Positions 1-8,480 of a DNA stretch of 64,000 bases are shown here, in pieces; the first letter of the stretch is position 1, and every line of letters begins with the position of its first letter. Source of the DNA: Thioclava sp. GXIMD2076 (lineage in GTDB: Bacteria > Pseudomonadota > Alphaproteobacteria > Rhodobacterales > Rhodobacteraceae); assembly GCF_037949795.1 (NCBI RefSeq), contig NZ_CP149932.1, positions 1,167,001 through 1,231,000 of the forward strand. Reading direction: 5' to 3'. The notes below the pieces were generated by a model that did not search any database, had not been told where the DNA came from, and saw nothing but the letters and a program-made list of their open reading frames with translations. The position numbers and the translations under genes are program-made.

Positions 1-263
1 TGCCCAAGGATCTGGGCGGTTTCAGCGCGCCCGATCCCTGCCATGGGGGCTCGAGCCTCTGGCTGGGACTGCCCAAGGGCATGGACAATGCCGCACTCCT
101 GAAAGGCGCGCTGGCGCGTGGGGTAGCCTTCGAGCTGGGCGATCCGTTCACCGGCCCCGAAGGGGCGGGGCGGTTTATCCGTTTGGGCCTCAGCTGTATC
201 CGGACCGAGGCTGTGCGCCCCGGCTTGGCGGCTCTGGGGGCGGTGGCCGACGGTCTGCGCTAG
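1..263 (+). CDS. C-terminal fragment of a MocR-type (GntR/aminotransferase) regulator
   Basis: Only the last 87 codons are in the window; the frame is open to the left edge (codon phase from base 3). The piece contains a Gly-Gly-Ser-Ser-hydrophobic-Trp motif followed by an Ala-Arg-Gly-Val...Gly-Asp-Pro-Phe segment and an Arg-Leu-Gly-Leu-Ser-Cys-Ile segment, which is the end of the fold-type I aminotransferase domain of MocR/GntR regulators (for example TauR, GabR, PdxR). A plain class I aminotransferase is possible because the DNA-binding part is not visible. The effector cannot be told from this fragment. The gene ends 48 bases from the convergent GH15 gene. Confidence 0.6.
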   Translation, partial: PKDLGGFSAPDPCHGGSSLWLGLPKGMDNAALLKGALARGVAFELGDPFTGPEGAGRFIRLGLSCIRTEAVRPGLAALGAVADGLR

Positions 264-288
264 CCGCCGGTCGTGGCCCCCTGCATCC

Positions 289-325
289 GTCGCAGTCGCG
301 CAACTATATGTTAGTCGCAGTCGCG
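289..325. repeat. Direct repeat of a 12-mer between two convergent genes
   Basis: The 12-mer GTCGCAGTCGCG occurs at 289-300 and again at 314-325, period 25. The second copy encodes the C-terminal residues of the GH15 protein. It looks like a small local duplication; no function is suggested. Confidence 0.5.
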
Positions 326-2191
326 ACGGGCCCCACGCGCTTCCTCGAGCGCGACGGAAGCCGCGATCAGCCCCGCATGGGAGAAGGCTTGCGGGAAATT
401 ACCCAGATGTTCACCGGTGGCCGCATCGATCTCCTCGGGCATCAGACCCAGATCATTGGCCGAGGCCAGAAGGCCCGCGATCTGCGCTTCCGCCTCCTCG
501 AGGCGGCCCGCACGGGTCAGGTAATCGGCGGCCCAGAAACCACAGGCCATGAAATGCCCCTCATCGCCGGGCAGGCCGTCGAGCCCCGTGGGGTAGCGCC
601 TGAAATGCGGTCCTTCGGACAGTTCGCGTTTGAGCGTCTTGAAAGTGGCAACCATCTTCGGATCATCGGCTTCGACGATCCCGATCCGTGGCAGAAGCAG
701 CACCGAGGCATCCAGCCAGTCCCGCCCGATCGCGCCGGTAAAGGCGCCGATTTCCGCATTCCATGCTTGTGACAGGACATGCTCGCGAATGCGGCTATGC
801 TCACTGCGGTATCCGGTCGGGTCATCCTGCACCGCTCCCATCTCGATCAGGTCGAGCCACGCGTCGAGCGCCTGCCAGCACATCGCCTTGGAATAGGTGT
901 GATGCTGGCGCGAGCCCGGAATTTCCCACAGCCCGTTATCGGGCAGGGTCCAGTCCAGCATCGCGGCCTGAGCATAGCCCTGCAGGCGGGTCTGTTCCTC
1001 CTCCGAGAGCGTGCCCCCATGGCGCACATACATCCGTGCACAGTCCAGAACAGCGCCATAGCCATCCAGTTGCAGCTGGCCCTGCGCGTCATTGCCAATG
1101 ATAAGGGGCGCCGAGCCGCGATAGCCTTCGAGCGCCGTTAACTCGCGCGTGCCCGGATCATGTTCTTTTCCGATAGAGTAGAAGACCCCCAGACGCGGCG
1201 CCGAATGGCGAGCGGCCTGCATGAGCCAGCGGAAGAAATTCTCTGCGCATTCCGGTAGATCCAGCGAGAAAAAGGCATGTAGAACAAAGGTTGCATCCCT
1301 GATCCAGCAGAAGCGGTAATCATAGTTGCGCGCCCCGCCCATGACCTCGGGCAGACCCGCTGTGGGTGCGGCCAGTAGCGCGCCTGAATTGTTGTAGTGC
1401 AAAAGATGCAAAGTGACCGCGCTGCGCATGATGGCCTCACGGAACGGGCCATCGGGTTTGCAGCCGGTATTGACCTGTGTCCAGTAGGCGAGTGTTCGGT
1501 CCAACTCGCGGGCAGGCGTGTCGGGGGTGACGGGGCGGGCGTCGGGGCTGGCGCTTGTCAGCATGACAAAGCGCGTCTCTCCCGTCTCGAGCGTGCAGCT
1601 GCCTGCCAATGCGCCGGGCGCCACCGGGGCCAGGTCGACATCCGAGACAAAACGCAGCCCGTCGGAACCGAACTCCATCTGCCAGCTACCATCCTCGTCC
1701 TGCCGGAAATCGGGCAGGGTGGTGCCCCAGTCGAGCATCGGGTTGATCAGCACGCCCAGCTCGGGCTGGCCCTCCAGCGCCTTGACCATCCGCAGCACCT
1801 GTCGTTCGCCGCCAACTGACCCATCCCCGCGTTTGCCGATTGGCATGAGATCGGTCACTTCCAGCACGCCCTGCGGCGTGTGGTGCAGCGTGCGCAGCAC
1901 TGCGCTCTCGCCGATATAGCTGCGGGTGACTTCGCCACAGGTTAGCGGCCCCACAAAGAAGCGCCCGCCACGACGGGCATCGAGCATGCCGGTAAACACC
2001 GCATCGCCATCGAAATCCGGCAGGCAGAGGAACTCGATCGCCCCGTCACGCGCCACCAGCGCGGCGCTGAGCGTATCGCCGATCAGGGCGAAATCGCGGA
2101 TCGGCGGGTAGGCGGTCTCGCGTTCGGGGAGGTCGGCAAGCGCCACATGGCGCGGATCGGACGAGAGCGGGCGGGTGAAGCGGCCCTCCAT
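311..2191 (-). CDS. Glycoside hydrolase family 15 protein (glucoamylase/trehalase-like)
   Basis: A 626-residue protein with a trehalase-like N-terminal domain (Ile-Arg-Asp-Phe-Ala-Leu-Ile-Gly-Asp near residue 32, then a Gly-Ala-Ile-Glu-Phe-Leu-Cys-Leu-Pro segment) and a GH15 (alpha/alpha)6 barrel. The hallmark NYDYRFCWIRDATF stretch lies near residue 290 and DNGLWEIPG near 417, the region carrying the usual catalytic carboxylates. No signal peptide, so cytoplasmic hydrolysis of alpha-glucans or trehalose is inferred. I chose the ATG at 2191 rather than an upstream in-frame start at 2266 because it follows the stop of the SDR gene by one base (TAA-A-ATG), giving translational coupling. Exact substrate is unknown; GH15 members include glucoamylases, trehalases and dextranases. 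Confidence 0.85.
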   Translation of the reverse strand: MEGRFTRPLSSDPRHVALADLPERETAYPPIRDFALIGDTLSAALVARDGAIEFLCLPDFDGDAVFTGMLDARRGGRFFVGPLTCGEVTRSYIGESAVLRTLHHTPQGVLEVTDLMPIGKRGDGSVGGERQVLRMVKALEGQPELGVLINPMLDWGTTLPDFRQDEDGSWQMEFGSDGLRFVSDVDLAPVAPGALAGSCTLETGETRFVMLTSASPDARPVTPDTPARELDRTLAYWTQVNTGCKPDGPFREAIMRSAVTLHLLHYNNSGALLAAPTAGLPEVMGGARNYDYRFCWIRDATFVLHAFFSLDLPECAENFFRWLMQAARHSAPRLGVFYSIGKEHDPGTRELTALEGYRGSAPLIIGNDAQGQLQLDGYGAVLDCARMYVRHGGTLSEEEQTRLQGYAQAAMLDWTLPDNGLWEIPGSRQHHTYSKAMCWQALDAWLDLIEMGAVQDDPTGYRSEHSRIREHVLSQAWNAEIGAFTGAIGRDWLDASVLLLPRIGIVEADDPKMVATFKTLKRELSEGPHFRRYPTGLDGLPGDEGHFMACGFWAADYLTRAGRLEEAEAQIAGLLASANDLGLMPEEIDAATGEHLGNFPQAFSHAGLIAASVALEEARGARRDCD

Positions 2192-2192
2192 T

Positions 2193-3002
2193 TTACGCCC
2201 CCTGACCGAGATTGATCGACAGCCCGCCATCAATGGCGAAACTCTGCCCTGTGACATAGTCCGCATCGTCGGAGGCCAGATAGACTGCCATCTTTGCTAC
2301 TTCCCATGGCTGGCCCGCACGGCCCCAAGGGATATTGCTTTCCATCTCTTTCAGCAGTTCGGGGTCATCCATCGCTTCCTGATTGATAGGGGTAAGGATC
2401 ATGCCGGGCAGGATGTTATTGGCGGTGATGCGGTGCGGCGCCAGTTCCAGTGCCAGTGTGCGGGTCAGCATCCGCAGCCCGCCCTTTGAGGCATCATAGG
2501 CCGAGGTGCCACCGCGCGGCACATTCTCGTGCACCGAGGACACGGTGACGATGCGCCCGCCGCCGCCCGCCGCCTTCCGCATGCGGATGAAGGCGGCCGA
2601 TGCCATGGCAGGGCCGGTCAGGTTAACGGCGATCACCTTGGACCAGTCCTCGGGGGCCATCTCGTCCAGATCGGCGGGGTCGGGGTCCATGCCGCCATTG
2701 TTGACAAGAATATCCGCCGCCCCGAACCGGTCCTCCGCCTTGGCAAAAAGCGCGTCAATATCGTCCTGCTTCGAGAGATCGCATTTAACAATCTCCACAA
2801 GGCTGCCATGGGCTGCGGCATGATCGGCGGTTTTTTTGGCGCCGGCCTCATCCGAGCGGTAGGTAATCACCAGATCGGCCCCTTCGAGCGCGAAGCTCTC
2901 GGCGATCGCCGCTCCGATCCCCGAAGAGCCACCGGTGACGATGGCGACCCTGCCTTTCAGGCGGTTGGCGGCTTTGGTGGGTTGCGGCGCTGCAGGAGAC
3001 AT
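2193..3002 (-). CDS. SDR-family oxidoreductase (glucose 1-dehydrogenase-like)
   Basis: A 269-residue classical short-chain dehydrogenase. It has the cofactor motif TGGSSGIG near residue 25, the NNGG structural motif, a Ser in TVSSVHE and the catalytic YDASK (Tyr and Lys near residues 168-172), and a C-terminal IDGG typical of FabG/glucose-1-dehydrogenase types. The N-terminal extension rich in Pro/Ala resembles the longer general-stress SDRs. It is the first gene of a two-gene unit with the GH15 hydrolase, so oxidation of the sugar released by that enzyme is an attractive but unproven link. Confidence 0.85.
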   Translation of the reverse strand: MSPAAPQPTKAANRLKGRVAIVTGGSSGIGAAIAESFALEGADLVITYRSDEAGAKKTADHAAAHGSLVEIVKCDLSKQDDIDALFAKAEDRFGAADILVNNGGMDPDPADLDEMAPEDWSKVIAVNLTGPAMASAAFIRMRKAAGGGGRIVTVSSVHENVPRGGTSAYDASKGGLRMLTRTLALELAPHRITANNILPGMILTPINQEAMDDPELLKEMESNIPWGRAGQPWEVAKMAVYLASDDADYVTGQSFAIDGGLSINLGQGA

Positions 3003-3130
3003 GGAAGATCCTTTCCTCGGGCTATCCTCGGGTTGCTTGCAGGAGTAACGGGCGAGACCCGCGCCAAGTTTCCATCACTATGATGTTTTTGCCGGATGCG
3101 GTTGGCTCCGGCCTGCGCTAGCATGGCACC

Positions 3131-3613
3131 ATGCTGAAACTTGATGACCGTGATCTTGCCATTCTGACGACACTCGCCCGTGAAGGCCGCATCACCAAGG
3201 CGGTTCTGGCCGAGCGTATCAACCTCTCGCCCACTCCTGCCTGGGACCGGCTGAAAAAGCTGGAGGCCGCAGGGCTGATCGAGGGCTATGGCGCGAGGAT
3301 CGCGCTGAAGAAACTGGGGCCGCATGTGACGGTGTTCGTGGCCGCCGAACTGGCCGACCACAAGGCCGCGACCTTCCGCATTTTCGAGGATGCGGTGCAG
3401 CCCATCCCCGAGATCGTGAATGTCTGGGCGCTGGGCGGCGGGTTCGATTATCTGATGCAGATCGTCACCCGCGATATCGACAGCTACCAGCGCCTGATCG
3501 ACATGCTTCTGGACGGGCGCATCGGGATTGCGCGCTATTTCACCTATATCGTGACCAAGCCGGTGAAGCAGGGGCTGCCGCCTTTCGATCTGCTGGCAGG
3601 CCATTTGGACTGA
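3131..3613 (+). CDS. Lrp/AsnC-family transcriptional regulator
   Basis: A 160-residue protein with an N-terminal winged HTH (Leu-Ala-Arg-Glu-Gly-Arg-Ile-Thr-Lys...Leu-Ser-Pro-Thr-Pro, residues 15-45) and a C-terminal RAM/AsnC effector domain (VNVWALGGGFDYLMQIV, around residue 95-115). It is divergent from the SDR/GH15 pair and sits 99 bases upstream of the semialdehyde dehydrogenase and aminotransferase genes on the same strand, so it most likely controls that catabolic pair in response to an amino acid or amine. An inverted repeat CCGCAG-N10-CTGCGG at 3625-3646, between it and the dehydrogenase gene, is a possible binding site. Confidence 0.9.
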   Translation: MLKLDDRDLAILTTLAREGRITKAVLAERINLSPTPAWDRLKKLEAAGLIEGYGARIALKKLGPHVTVFVAAELADHKAATFRIFEDAVQPIPEIVNVWALGGGFDYLMQIVTRDIDSYQRLIDMLLDGRIGIARYFTYIVTKPVKQGLPPFDLLAGHLD

Positions 3614-3712
3614 GAGGGCCGGTGCCGCAGTCCGCACGGGCTGCGGATGGCCGATCTTCGGTCTCCCTTGCGGCGCGGGTCAGGCACACTGGACGGGAAA
3701 GGAGACCCGCCC

Positions 3713-5182
3713 ATGCTTGATGCTACGATTTCCGACCGTGCGTCCCTGAAAGACCGCCGACTGCTGCGAAGTTTCGCCTATGTCGACGGCAAATGGCAGG
3801 CCGGCGCGGAGAACGCCTCTTTTGCGGTCACCGATCCTGCCGACGGGGTCGAACTGGGCCATGTTGCCCGCTTGTCAGGCGCGCAGGCACTGGCTGCGGT
3901 GGAGGCGGCAGATCGTGCCTTCGGGTCTTGGTCGCAGACCCTGCCGCAGGAAAGAGCCGGGCTTCTTCGCCGCTGGTTCGAGCTGATCGTCGCGGCCCGC
4001 GAAGATCTCGCGCGCCTCATGGTGGCCGAGCAGGGCAAGCCCATCTCGGAAGCGCGCGGCGAGATCGACTATGCCGCGAGTTTCGTGGAATTCTACGCCG
4101 AGGAGGCCAAGCGCCCCAATGTGGAAAGCGTGACCTCGCATCTGCCCGATGCCGAAATGGAGCTGTGGCTGGAACCCGTGGGGGTGGCGGCGCTGATCAC
4201 CCCGTGGAATTTCCCCTCGGCCATGCTGACGCGCAAGGCGGCAGCGGCCTTGGCGGCGGGCTGCACCGTGGTGGCGCACCCTTCGGCCGAGACGCCCTAT
4301 TCGGCGCTGGCCTTGGCGGAGCTGGCCGAGCGGGCGGGCTTTCCGGCAGGGGTTTTCAACGTAGTTACGGGCCATGCGCCCGAAATCGTCACGCCCTGGT
4401 GCGAGGACAGCCGTGTGCGCGCGCTCAGCTTCACCGGCTCCACCGCCATCGGCAAGCTGCTTTATGCGCAATCGGCACAAACGGTAAAACGGCTGGTGCT
4501 GGAACTGGGTGGCCATGCACCGGTGATCGTCTTCAAGGGTGCCGATCTCGACCGCGCCGTGGCCGAGACGCTGAAGGCCAAATTCGCCACTTCGGGGCAG
4601 GACTGTCTGGCCGCCAACCGCATCTATGTGGAGCGCCCGATTTATGATGCCTTCTGCGCGAAATTCACCGAGGCCGTCCAGGCGTTGACCGTAGGGCGCG
4701 GGATCGACGACCCCGATATCGGCCCGCTGATGAACGCGGGCGCCATCGCCAAGCAGGTCGAGCATCTGGAGGACGCGCTGGCCAAAGGCGCGACACTGTC
4801 CACGGGGGGCACGCATGAGGGGCTGTTCTTCCAGCCGACCGTGCTGACCGATGTGCCCGATGACGCCAAGATCATGCGCGAGGAAACTTTCGGCCCCATC
4901 GCACCGATCACCCCGTTCGACACCGAGGACGAGGTGATCGCGCGGGCCAACACGGGCGAATACGGGCTTGTGGCCTATATCCACAGCCTCAATCCCAAAC
5001 GCATCTATCGCGCAAGCCGCGCGCTGCAATTCGGCATGGTGGCGATAAACCGCACCAAGGTGACCGGCGCGCCCATTCCCTTTGGCGGCATGAAGCAATC
5101 CGGCCTTGGCCGCGAGGGCGCGCGCACGGGCATGCAGGAATTCATGGAAATCAAATACCTCTGCCGCGACTGGGGTATCTAA
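3713..5182 (+). CDS. gabD: NAD(P)-dependent succinate-semialdehyde dehydrogenase-type aldehyde dehydrogenase
   Basis: A 489-residue ALDH. Visible are the WNFPSAML substrate/cofactor-loop motif near residue 163, LELGGHAP with the general-base Glu near 264, and GQDCLAANR with the catalytic Cys near 297. The overall pattern (LWLEPVGVAALITPWNFP, FGPIAPITPF, GLGREG) matches the SSADH/GabD class, oxidising succinate semialdehyde or a related omega-semialdehyde. I start at 3713, which has GAAAGGAGA 9 bases upstream; an in-frame ATG at 3647 has no comparable site. The aminotransferase gene follows by 21 bases, so the two enzymes probably act in sequence in GABA, beta-alanine or diamine degradation. 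Substrate assignment is inferred. Confidence 0.85.
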   Translation: MLDATISDRASLKDRRLLRSFAYVDGKWQAGAENASFAVTDPADGVELGHVARLSGAQALAAVEAADRAFGSWSQTLPQERAGLLRRWFELIVAAREDLARLMVAEQGKPISEARGEIDYAASFVEFYAEEAKRPNVESVTSHLPDAEMELWLEPVGVAALITPWNFPSAMLTRKAAAALAAGCTVVAHPSAETPYSALALAELAERAGFPAGVFNVVTGHAPEIVTPWCEDSRVRALSFTGSTAIGKLLYAQSAQTVKRLVLELGGHAPVIVFKGADLDRAVAETLKAKFATSGQDCLAANRIYVERPIYDAFCAKFTEAVQALTVGRGIDDPDIGPLMNAGAIAKQVEHLEDALAKGATLSTGGTHEGLFFQPTVLTDVPDDAKIMREETFGPIAPITPFDTEDEVIARANTGEYGLVAYIHSLNPKRIYRASRALQFGMVAINRTKVTGAPIPFGGMKQSGLGREGARTGMQEFMEIKYLCRDWGI

Positions 5183-5203
5183 CTGAAGACGAAAGGAGGC
5201 ATT

Positions 5204-6574
5204 ATGCTGACCAATGACCAACTTGCCCGCTGGGACCGCGAGAACTTCTTCCATCCCTCGACCCATCTGGCACAGCATGCCCGTGGCGAGACGCCGACCC
5301 GTGTGATCCGCACTGCGAAGGGGGTCTATATCGAGGACCGTGACGGCCGCCAGATGCTCGATGCGTTCGCGGGGCTCTATTGCGTGAATGTGGGCTATGG
5401 CCGCCCCGAGATCGCCGATGCGATTGCCGATCAGGCGCGCGAGCTGGCCTATTACCATGCCTATGTGGGGCACGGGACCGAGGCCTCGATCACGCTGGCA
5501 CAGATGGTCATGGAACGCGCCCCCAAGGGCATGTCCAAAGTCTATTTCGGGCTGTCCGGCTCGGATGCGAACGAGACCAATATCAAGCTGATCTGGTATT
5601 ACAACAACATCCTGAACCGTCCCGAGAAGAAGAAGATCATTTCGCGCTGGCGGGGCTATCATGGTTCGGGGGTGATGACCGGCTCGTTGACGGGACTGTC
5701 GGGGTTCCATAACAAATTCGATCTGCCGCGCGCGCCGATCCTGCATACCGAGGCACCCTACTATTTCCGCCGCCCCGAGGGGATCGACACCGAGGAGGCC
5801 TTCACCGCCCATTGCGTGGCCGAACTGGAGGCGCTGATCGAACGCGAGGGCGCGGATACGATCGCGGCCTTCATCGGCGAGCCGGTTCTGGGCACCGGCG
5901 GTATCGTGCCGCCACCTGCAGGTTACTGGGGCGCCATCCAGAAGGTACTGGCCAAGCATGACATCCTTTTGGTGGCCGATGAGGTCGTTACGGGCTTCGG
6001 GCGGCTGGGCACCATGTTCGGCTCGGATCACTACGGGATGAAACCCGATCTGATCACCATCGCCAAAGGGCTGACCTCGGCCTATGCGCCGCTTTCGGGC
6101 TCGATCGTGGGCGACAAGATGTGGAAGGTGCTGGAACAGGGCACGGATGAAAATGGCCCCATCGGTCATGGCTGGACCTATTCGGCCCACCCCATCGGGG
6201 CTGCGGCAGGCGTGGCAAACCTCAAGCTGATTGACAGCCTCGGTCTGGTGGAAAATGCCGGTAAAACGGGGGCCTATCTGAACAGGGCGATGAAAGCGGT
6301 CTTGGGTGACCACCCCAATGTCGGCGATATCCGTGGCGAGGGCATGCTCTGTGCGGTTGAGTTTGTCGAGGACCGTGACAGCCGCCGGTTCTTCGATGCG
6401 AGCGCCAAGACCGGCCCGCAGATCGCCGCCGCGCTGGCCTCCGAAGGGGTGATCGGGCGCGCCATGCCGCAGGGGGATATTCTTGGTTTCGCCCCGCCGC
6501 TCTGCCTCAGCGAGGCGGAGGCCGATCTCATCGTCGCCGCCACGAAGAAAGCAGTCACCCAGGTGCTGGGCTGA
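5204..6574 (+). CDS. Class III PLP aminotransferase (omega-amino acid/GABA/putrescine-pyruvate type)
   Basis: A 456-residue fold-type I, class III aminotransferase. The N-terminal AGLYCVNVGYG motif, the GSDANE phosphate-cup segment, VADEVVTGFGRLG with the PLP-pyridine Asp, and AKGLTSAY with the PLP-binding Lys near residue 288 are all present. The AGLYCVNVGYGRPE signature is shared with pyruvate-dependent transaminases acting on terminal amines (SpuC, taurine or beta-alanine transaminases). A clear AAAGGAGG precedes the ATG. Pairing with a GabD-type dehydrogenase and an Lrp-type regulator supports a catabolic role for GABA, putrescine or beta-alanine; which one cannot be decided from sequence alone. 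Confidence 0.85.
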   Translation: MLTNDQLARWDRENFFHPSTHLAQHARGETPTRVIRTAKGVYIEDRDGRQMLDAFAGLYCVNVGYGRPEIADAIADQARELAYYHAYVGHGTEASITLAQMVMERAPKGMSKVYFGLSGSDANETNIKLIWYYNNILNRPEKKKIISRWRGYHGSGVMTGSLTGLSGFHNKFDLPRAPILHTEAPYYFRRPEGIDTEEAFTAHCVAELEALIEREGADTIAAFIGEPVLGTGGIVPPPAGYWGAIQKVLAKHDILLVADEVVTGFGRLGTMFGSDHYGMKPDLITIAKGLTSAYAPLSGSIVGDKMWKVLEQGTDENGPIGHGWTYSAHPIGAAAGVANLKLIDSLGLVENAGKTGAYLNRAMKAVLGDHPNVGDIRGEGMLCAVEFVEDRDSRRFFDASAKTGPQIAAALASEGVIGRAMPQGDILGFAPPLCLSEAEADLIVAATKKAVTQVLG

Positions 6575-6608
6575 CCCCGAAACGGCCCCCGGGGCCGGTT
6601 CGCGATCT

Positions 6609-6633
6609 GGGCGGGGTCTCGATGGCCCCGCCC
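6609..6633. terminator. GC-rich hairpin between convergent genes
   Basis: An 8-bp perfect stem GGGCGGGG/CCCCGCCC with a 9-nt loop lies between the aminotransferase and the convergent DUF599 gene. A smaller GC hairpin precedes it near 6581-6600. No U-tract follows on either strand, so it may only assist termination. Confidence 0.4.
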
Positions 6634-6645
6634 GGATCGGTTTCC

Positions 6646-7344
6646 CTAGCGGGGCGGATTTTCCAGCAGCGCCTCGCGCGAGGCCGAGGCGAATTCCCTG
6701 CGCCAGAGCGTCACGGTCGTGATTACCGCTGCCGCAATCAGGGTCTCGGGTCCGAGGAGCCATGCTAGGGAGGCCAGAGCGAAATAGACGTTGCGCAGGC
6801 CCCGATTGAAGCTCTTGGCCGCCGAGATATTCACCTTGGCGGCCTGTTCCGCGCGCGGAAAGGCATCGGGATCGTTCGGGTCGTTAGGAATCGCGGCCAT
6901 TGCGAGCGCGGCATAGGAAAACAGCCTGTGTGACCACACGAATTTCTGGAAGGCCAGTGCCCCGAACAGGACGGCGGTCAGGATCCGCACCTCCCAGAGC
7001 AGCGCGGGGGCCTGATCCAGCTCGAGATCCGAGGCCAGCGTGGTCAGCGGGTCGGGATTGCCGATCAGCGCCAGCCCGCCGCCAATCGCGATCAGCGCGG
7101 TCGAGGCGAAAAACGTCGTGGATTGCCGCAGCCCGTCCACCATCTGGCTATCAAAGATCCGGTTCTGCCGCCCGACCATCTGTCGCATCCATTCGTGGCG
7201 GTAGCGTTCCATCAACTTGCCAACCGAGATCCGGTTCTTGGGCGGGTTCTCGCAGAACCAGCCGATAAGGGCCCAGCACAGCACGAGAAGCGTCAGCGCA
7301 AACAGGTCCGCAAGGCCGAGCGGGCCGATCGAGAAGGAAGTCAT
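6646..7344 (-). CDS. DUF599 family inner-membrane protein
   Basis: A 232-residue membrane protein with about four hydrophobic segments: one at the N-terminus (LADLFALTLLVLCWALIGW), a pair in the middle (FFASTALIAIGGGLALIG and VRILTAVLFGALAFQKFV) and one near the C-terminus (LGPETLIAAAVITTVTLW). The order of segments and the RHEWMRQMV stretch after the first helix match the DUF599 family, whose function is unknown. I choose the ATG at 7344 because GGAAAG lies just upstream; other in-frame starts at 7362 and 7440 would add a basic, non-conserved extension. It is divergent from the protease gene. Confidence 0.75.
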   Translation of the reverse strand: MTSFSIGPLGLADLFALTLLVLCWALIGWFCENPPKNRISVGKLMERYRHEWMRQMVGRQNRIFDSQMVDGLRQSTTFFASTALIAIGGGLALIGNPDPLTTLASDLELDQAPALLWEVRILTAVLFGALAFQKFVWSHRLFSYAALAMAAIPNDPNDPDAFPRAEQAAKVNISAAKSFNRGLRNVYFALASLAWLLGPETLIAAAVITTVTLWRREFASASREALLENPPR

Positions 7345-7509
7345 GAATGGTCTTTCCGCCATAAGCAACAGACGATTCATTCTATCGGGGGGCGCTCGGG
7401 CGGTAAACCGTGCCCGCGACCGGCCGGAAGCTTTTCGCACAGGGGTCGCAAAATCGCCGCATTAACTGTGTCTTCTAGGGCCAAGGAAACTGGCCGCGGA
7501 TGGAACGCG

Positions 7510-8313
7510 ATGATCCGGCATATGACACGACTGGCCGTCAGGGTCCCGCTGCTTCTGGCGCTCGCGCTGCCTGCGGGCGTGGCGGCGCAGACAACATTGC
7601 GGGCGCTCACCACGGGGGACGCAGGACGCGGCTGGGAGGCCGTGGGGCGCCTCGATTTCGACGATGGCGGTTTTTGCACGGCAAGCCTTGTGGGGGCGGA
7701 CCTGATCCTGACGGCGGCGCATTGTCTTTATGACAGTGAGACGCGTCAGAAGGTCGATATGAGCAGCGCGCAGTTCCGCATGGGCCTGCGCAATGACCGC
7801 GCGATCGTTGTGCGCCGTATCAAGGAGGCCTATCCCCATCCCGACTATGCCTATCAGGGCCCGCACCAGTTCGACCGTGCAGCCGAGGATATGGCCTTGT
7901 TGCGGCTCATGCAGCCGGTAAGGATCTCGCCGATCGAACCGTTCCAGCTAGGGGACCGGCCCGCGATCGGGGCCGCTCTTCAGGTTGTCTCCTATGCCGA
8001 AGGGCGCGAGAACCTGCCCTCGCTCCAGCAGAGCTGCACGCTTTTGCAGGTCATCGGGGAGCGGATGGTGACGGATTGCGATGTGGATTTCGGGGCCTCC
8101 GGGGCGCCGGTTTTCGTTATGAAGAATGGCAGGCCACGGATTGTAGGTATCGTCTCGGCCAAGGGAAAGCTCGGCGACAGGAAAGTGGCTCTGCTCGCCG
8201 ATGCCGGTGAGATGCACCGTATGCTGACCGATTTGCGCCAGTCGGGTGGCCAGCGCGCGCAGATGGTTGGGGGCGCCAAATTCATTTCGGTAGCCCCGCG
8301 CGTGAAGCCCTAA
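7510..8313 (+). CDS. Secreted trypsin-like serine protease (S1 family)
   Basis: A 267-residue protein with a signal peptide (hydrophobic VPLLLALALPAGVAA, cleavage expected after AxA near residue 28). A chymotrypsin-fold protease domain follows with the catalytic triad visible: His in LTAAHC (near 69), Asp in EDMALL (near 127) and Ser in FGASGAPVF (near 196). The GASGAP form differs from the canonical GDSGGP but keeps the nucleophile and is common in bacterial glutamyl endopeptidase-like S1 proteins. Expected in the periplasm or outside the cell. Starts at 7510 or 7522 are both possible. Substrate unknown. Confidence 0.8.
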   Translation: MIRHMTRLAVRVPLLLALALPAGVAAQTTLRALTTGDAGRGWEAVGRLDFDDGGFCTASLVGADLILTAAHCLYDSETRQKVDMSSAQFRMGLRNDRAIVVRRIKEAYPHPDYAYQGPHQFDRAAEDMALLRLMQPVRISPIEPFQLGDRPAIGAALQVVSYAEGRENLPSLQQSCTLLQVIGERMVTDCDVDFGASGAPVFVMKNGRPRIVGIVSAKGKLGDRKVALLADAGEMHRMLTDLRQSGGQRAQMVGGAKFISVAPRVKP

Positions 8314-8355
8314 CCGGTTACGCGCAGGCGGTGGAAAAATCTTGCGGGTGGGAGG

Positions 8356-8385
8356 CTTGAAACCGCATTTCGGCCTTCCCAGATT
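8356..8385 (+). promoter_or_regulatory. Candidate heat-shock (RpoH-type) promoter of the hsp20 gene
   Basis: CTTGAAA at 8356-8362 is an exact match to the sigma-32 type -35 element; CCCAGATT at 8378-8385, after a 15-nt spacer, resembles the C-rich -10 (CCCCATnT). It lies about 95 bases before the hsp20 start codon. The -10 match is partial. Confidence 0.4.
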
Positions 8386-8480
8386 GAATGTGTCGGGATG
8401 CCGCAACAGGGTCCCGCGCTCCCTTAACCGCCCATGCCCGCACGGGGTGGGCCCTACATCGCTCAATGAGGATGACCATA

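Noticed and set aside
3875..6763. A very long open frame on the minus strand opposite the aldehyde dehydrogenase and aminotransferase genes
   Set aside because: It is antisense to two clear enzymes, its translation has no recognisable domains and is rich in His, Arg and Gly, and stop codons are scarce in this frame because of the codon bias of the sense genes.
8388..8480. RNA thermometer (ROSE-type) in the hsp20 leader
   Set aside because: The start is preceded by GAGGAT, but I could not find a convincing anti-Shine-Dalgarno helix with the conserved ROSE motif.
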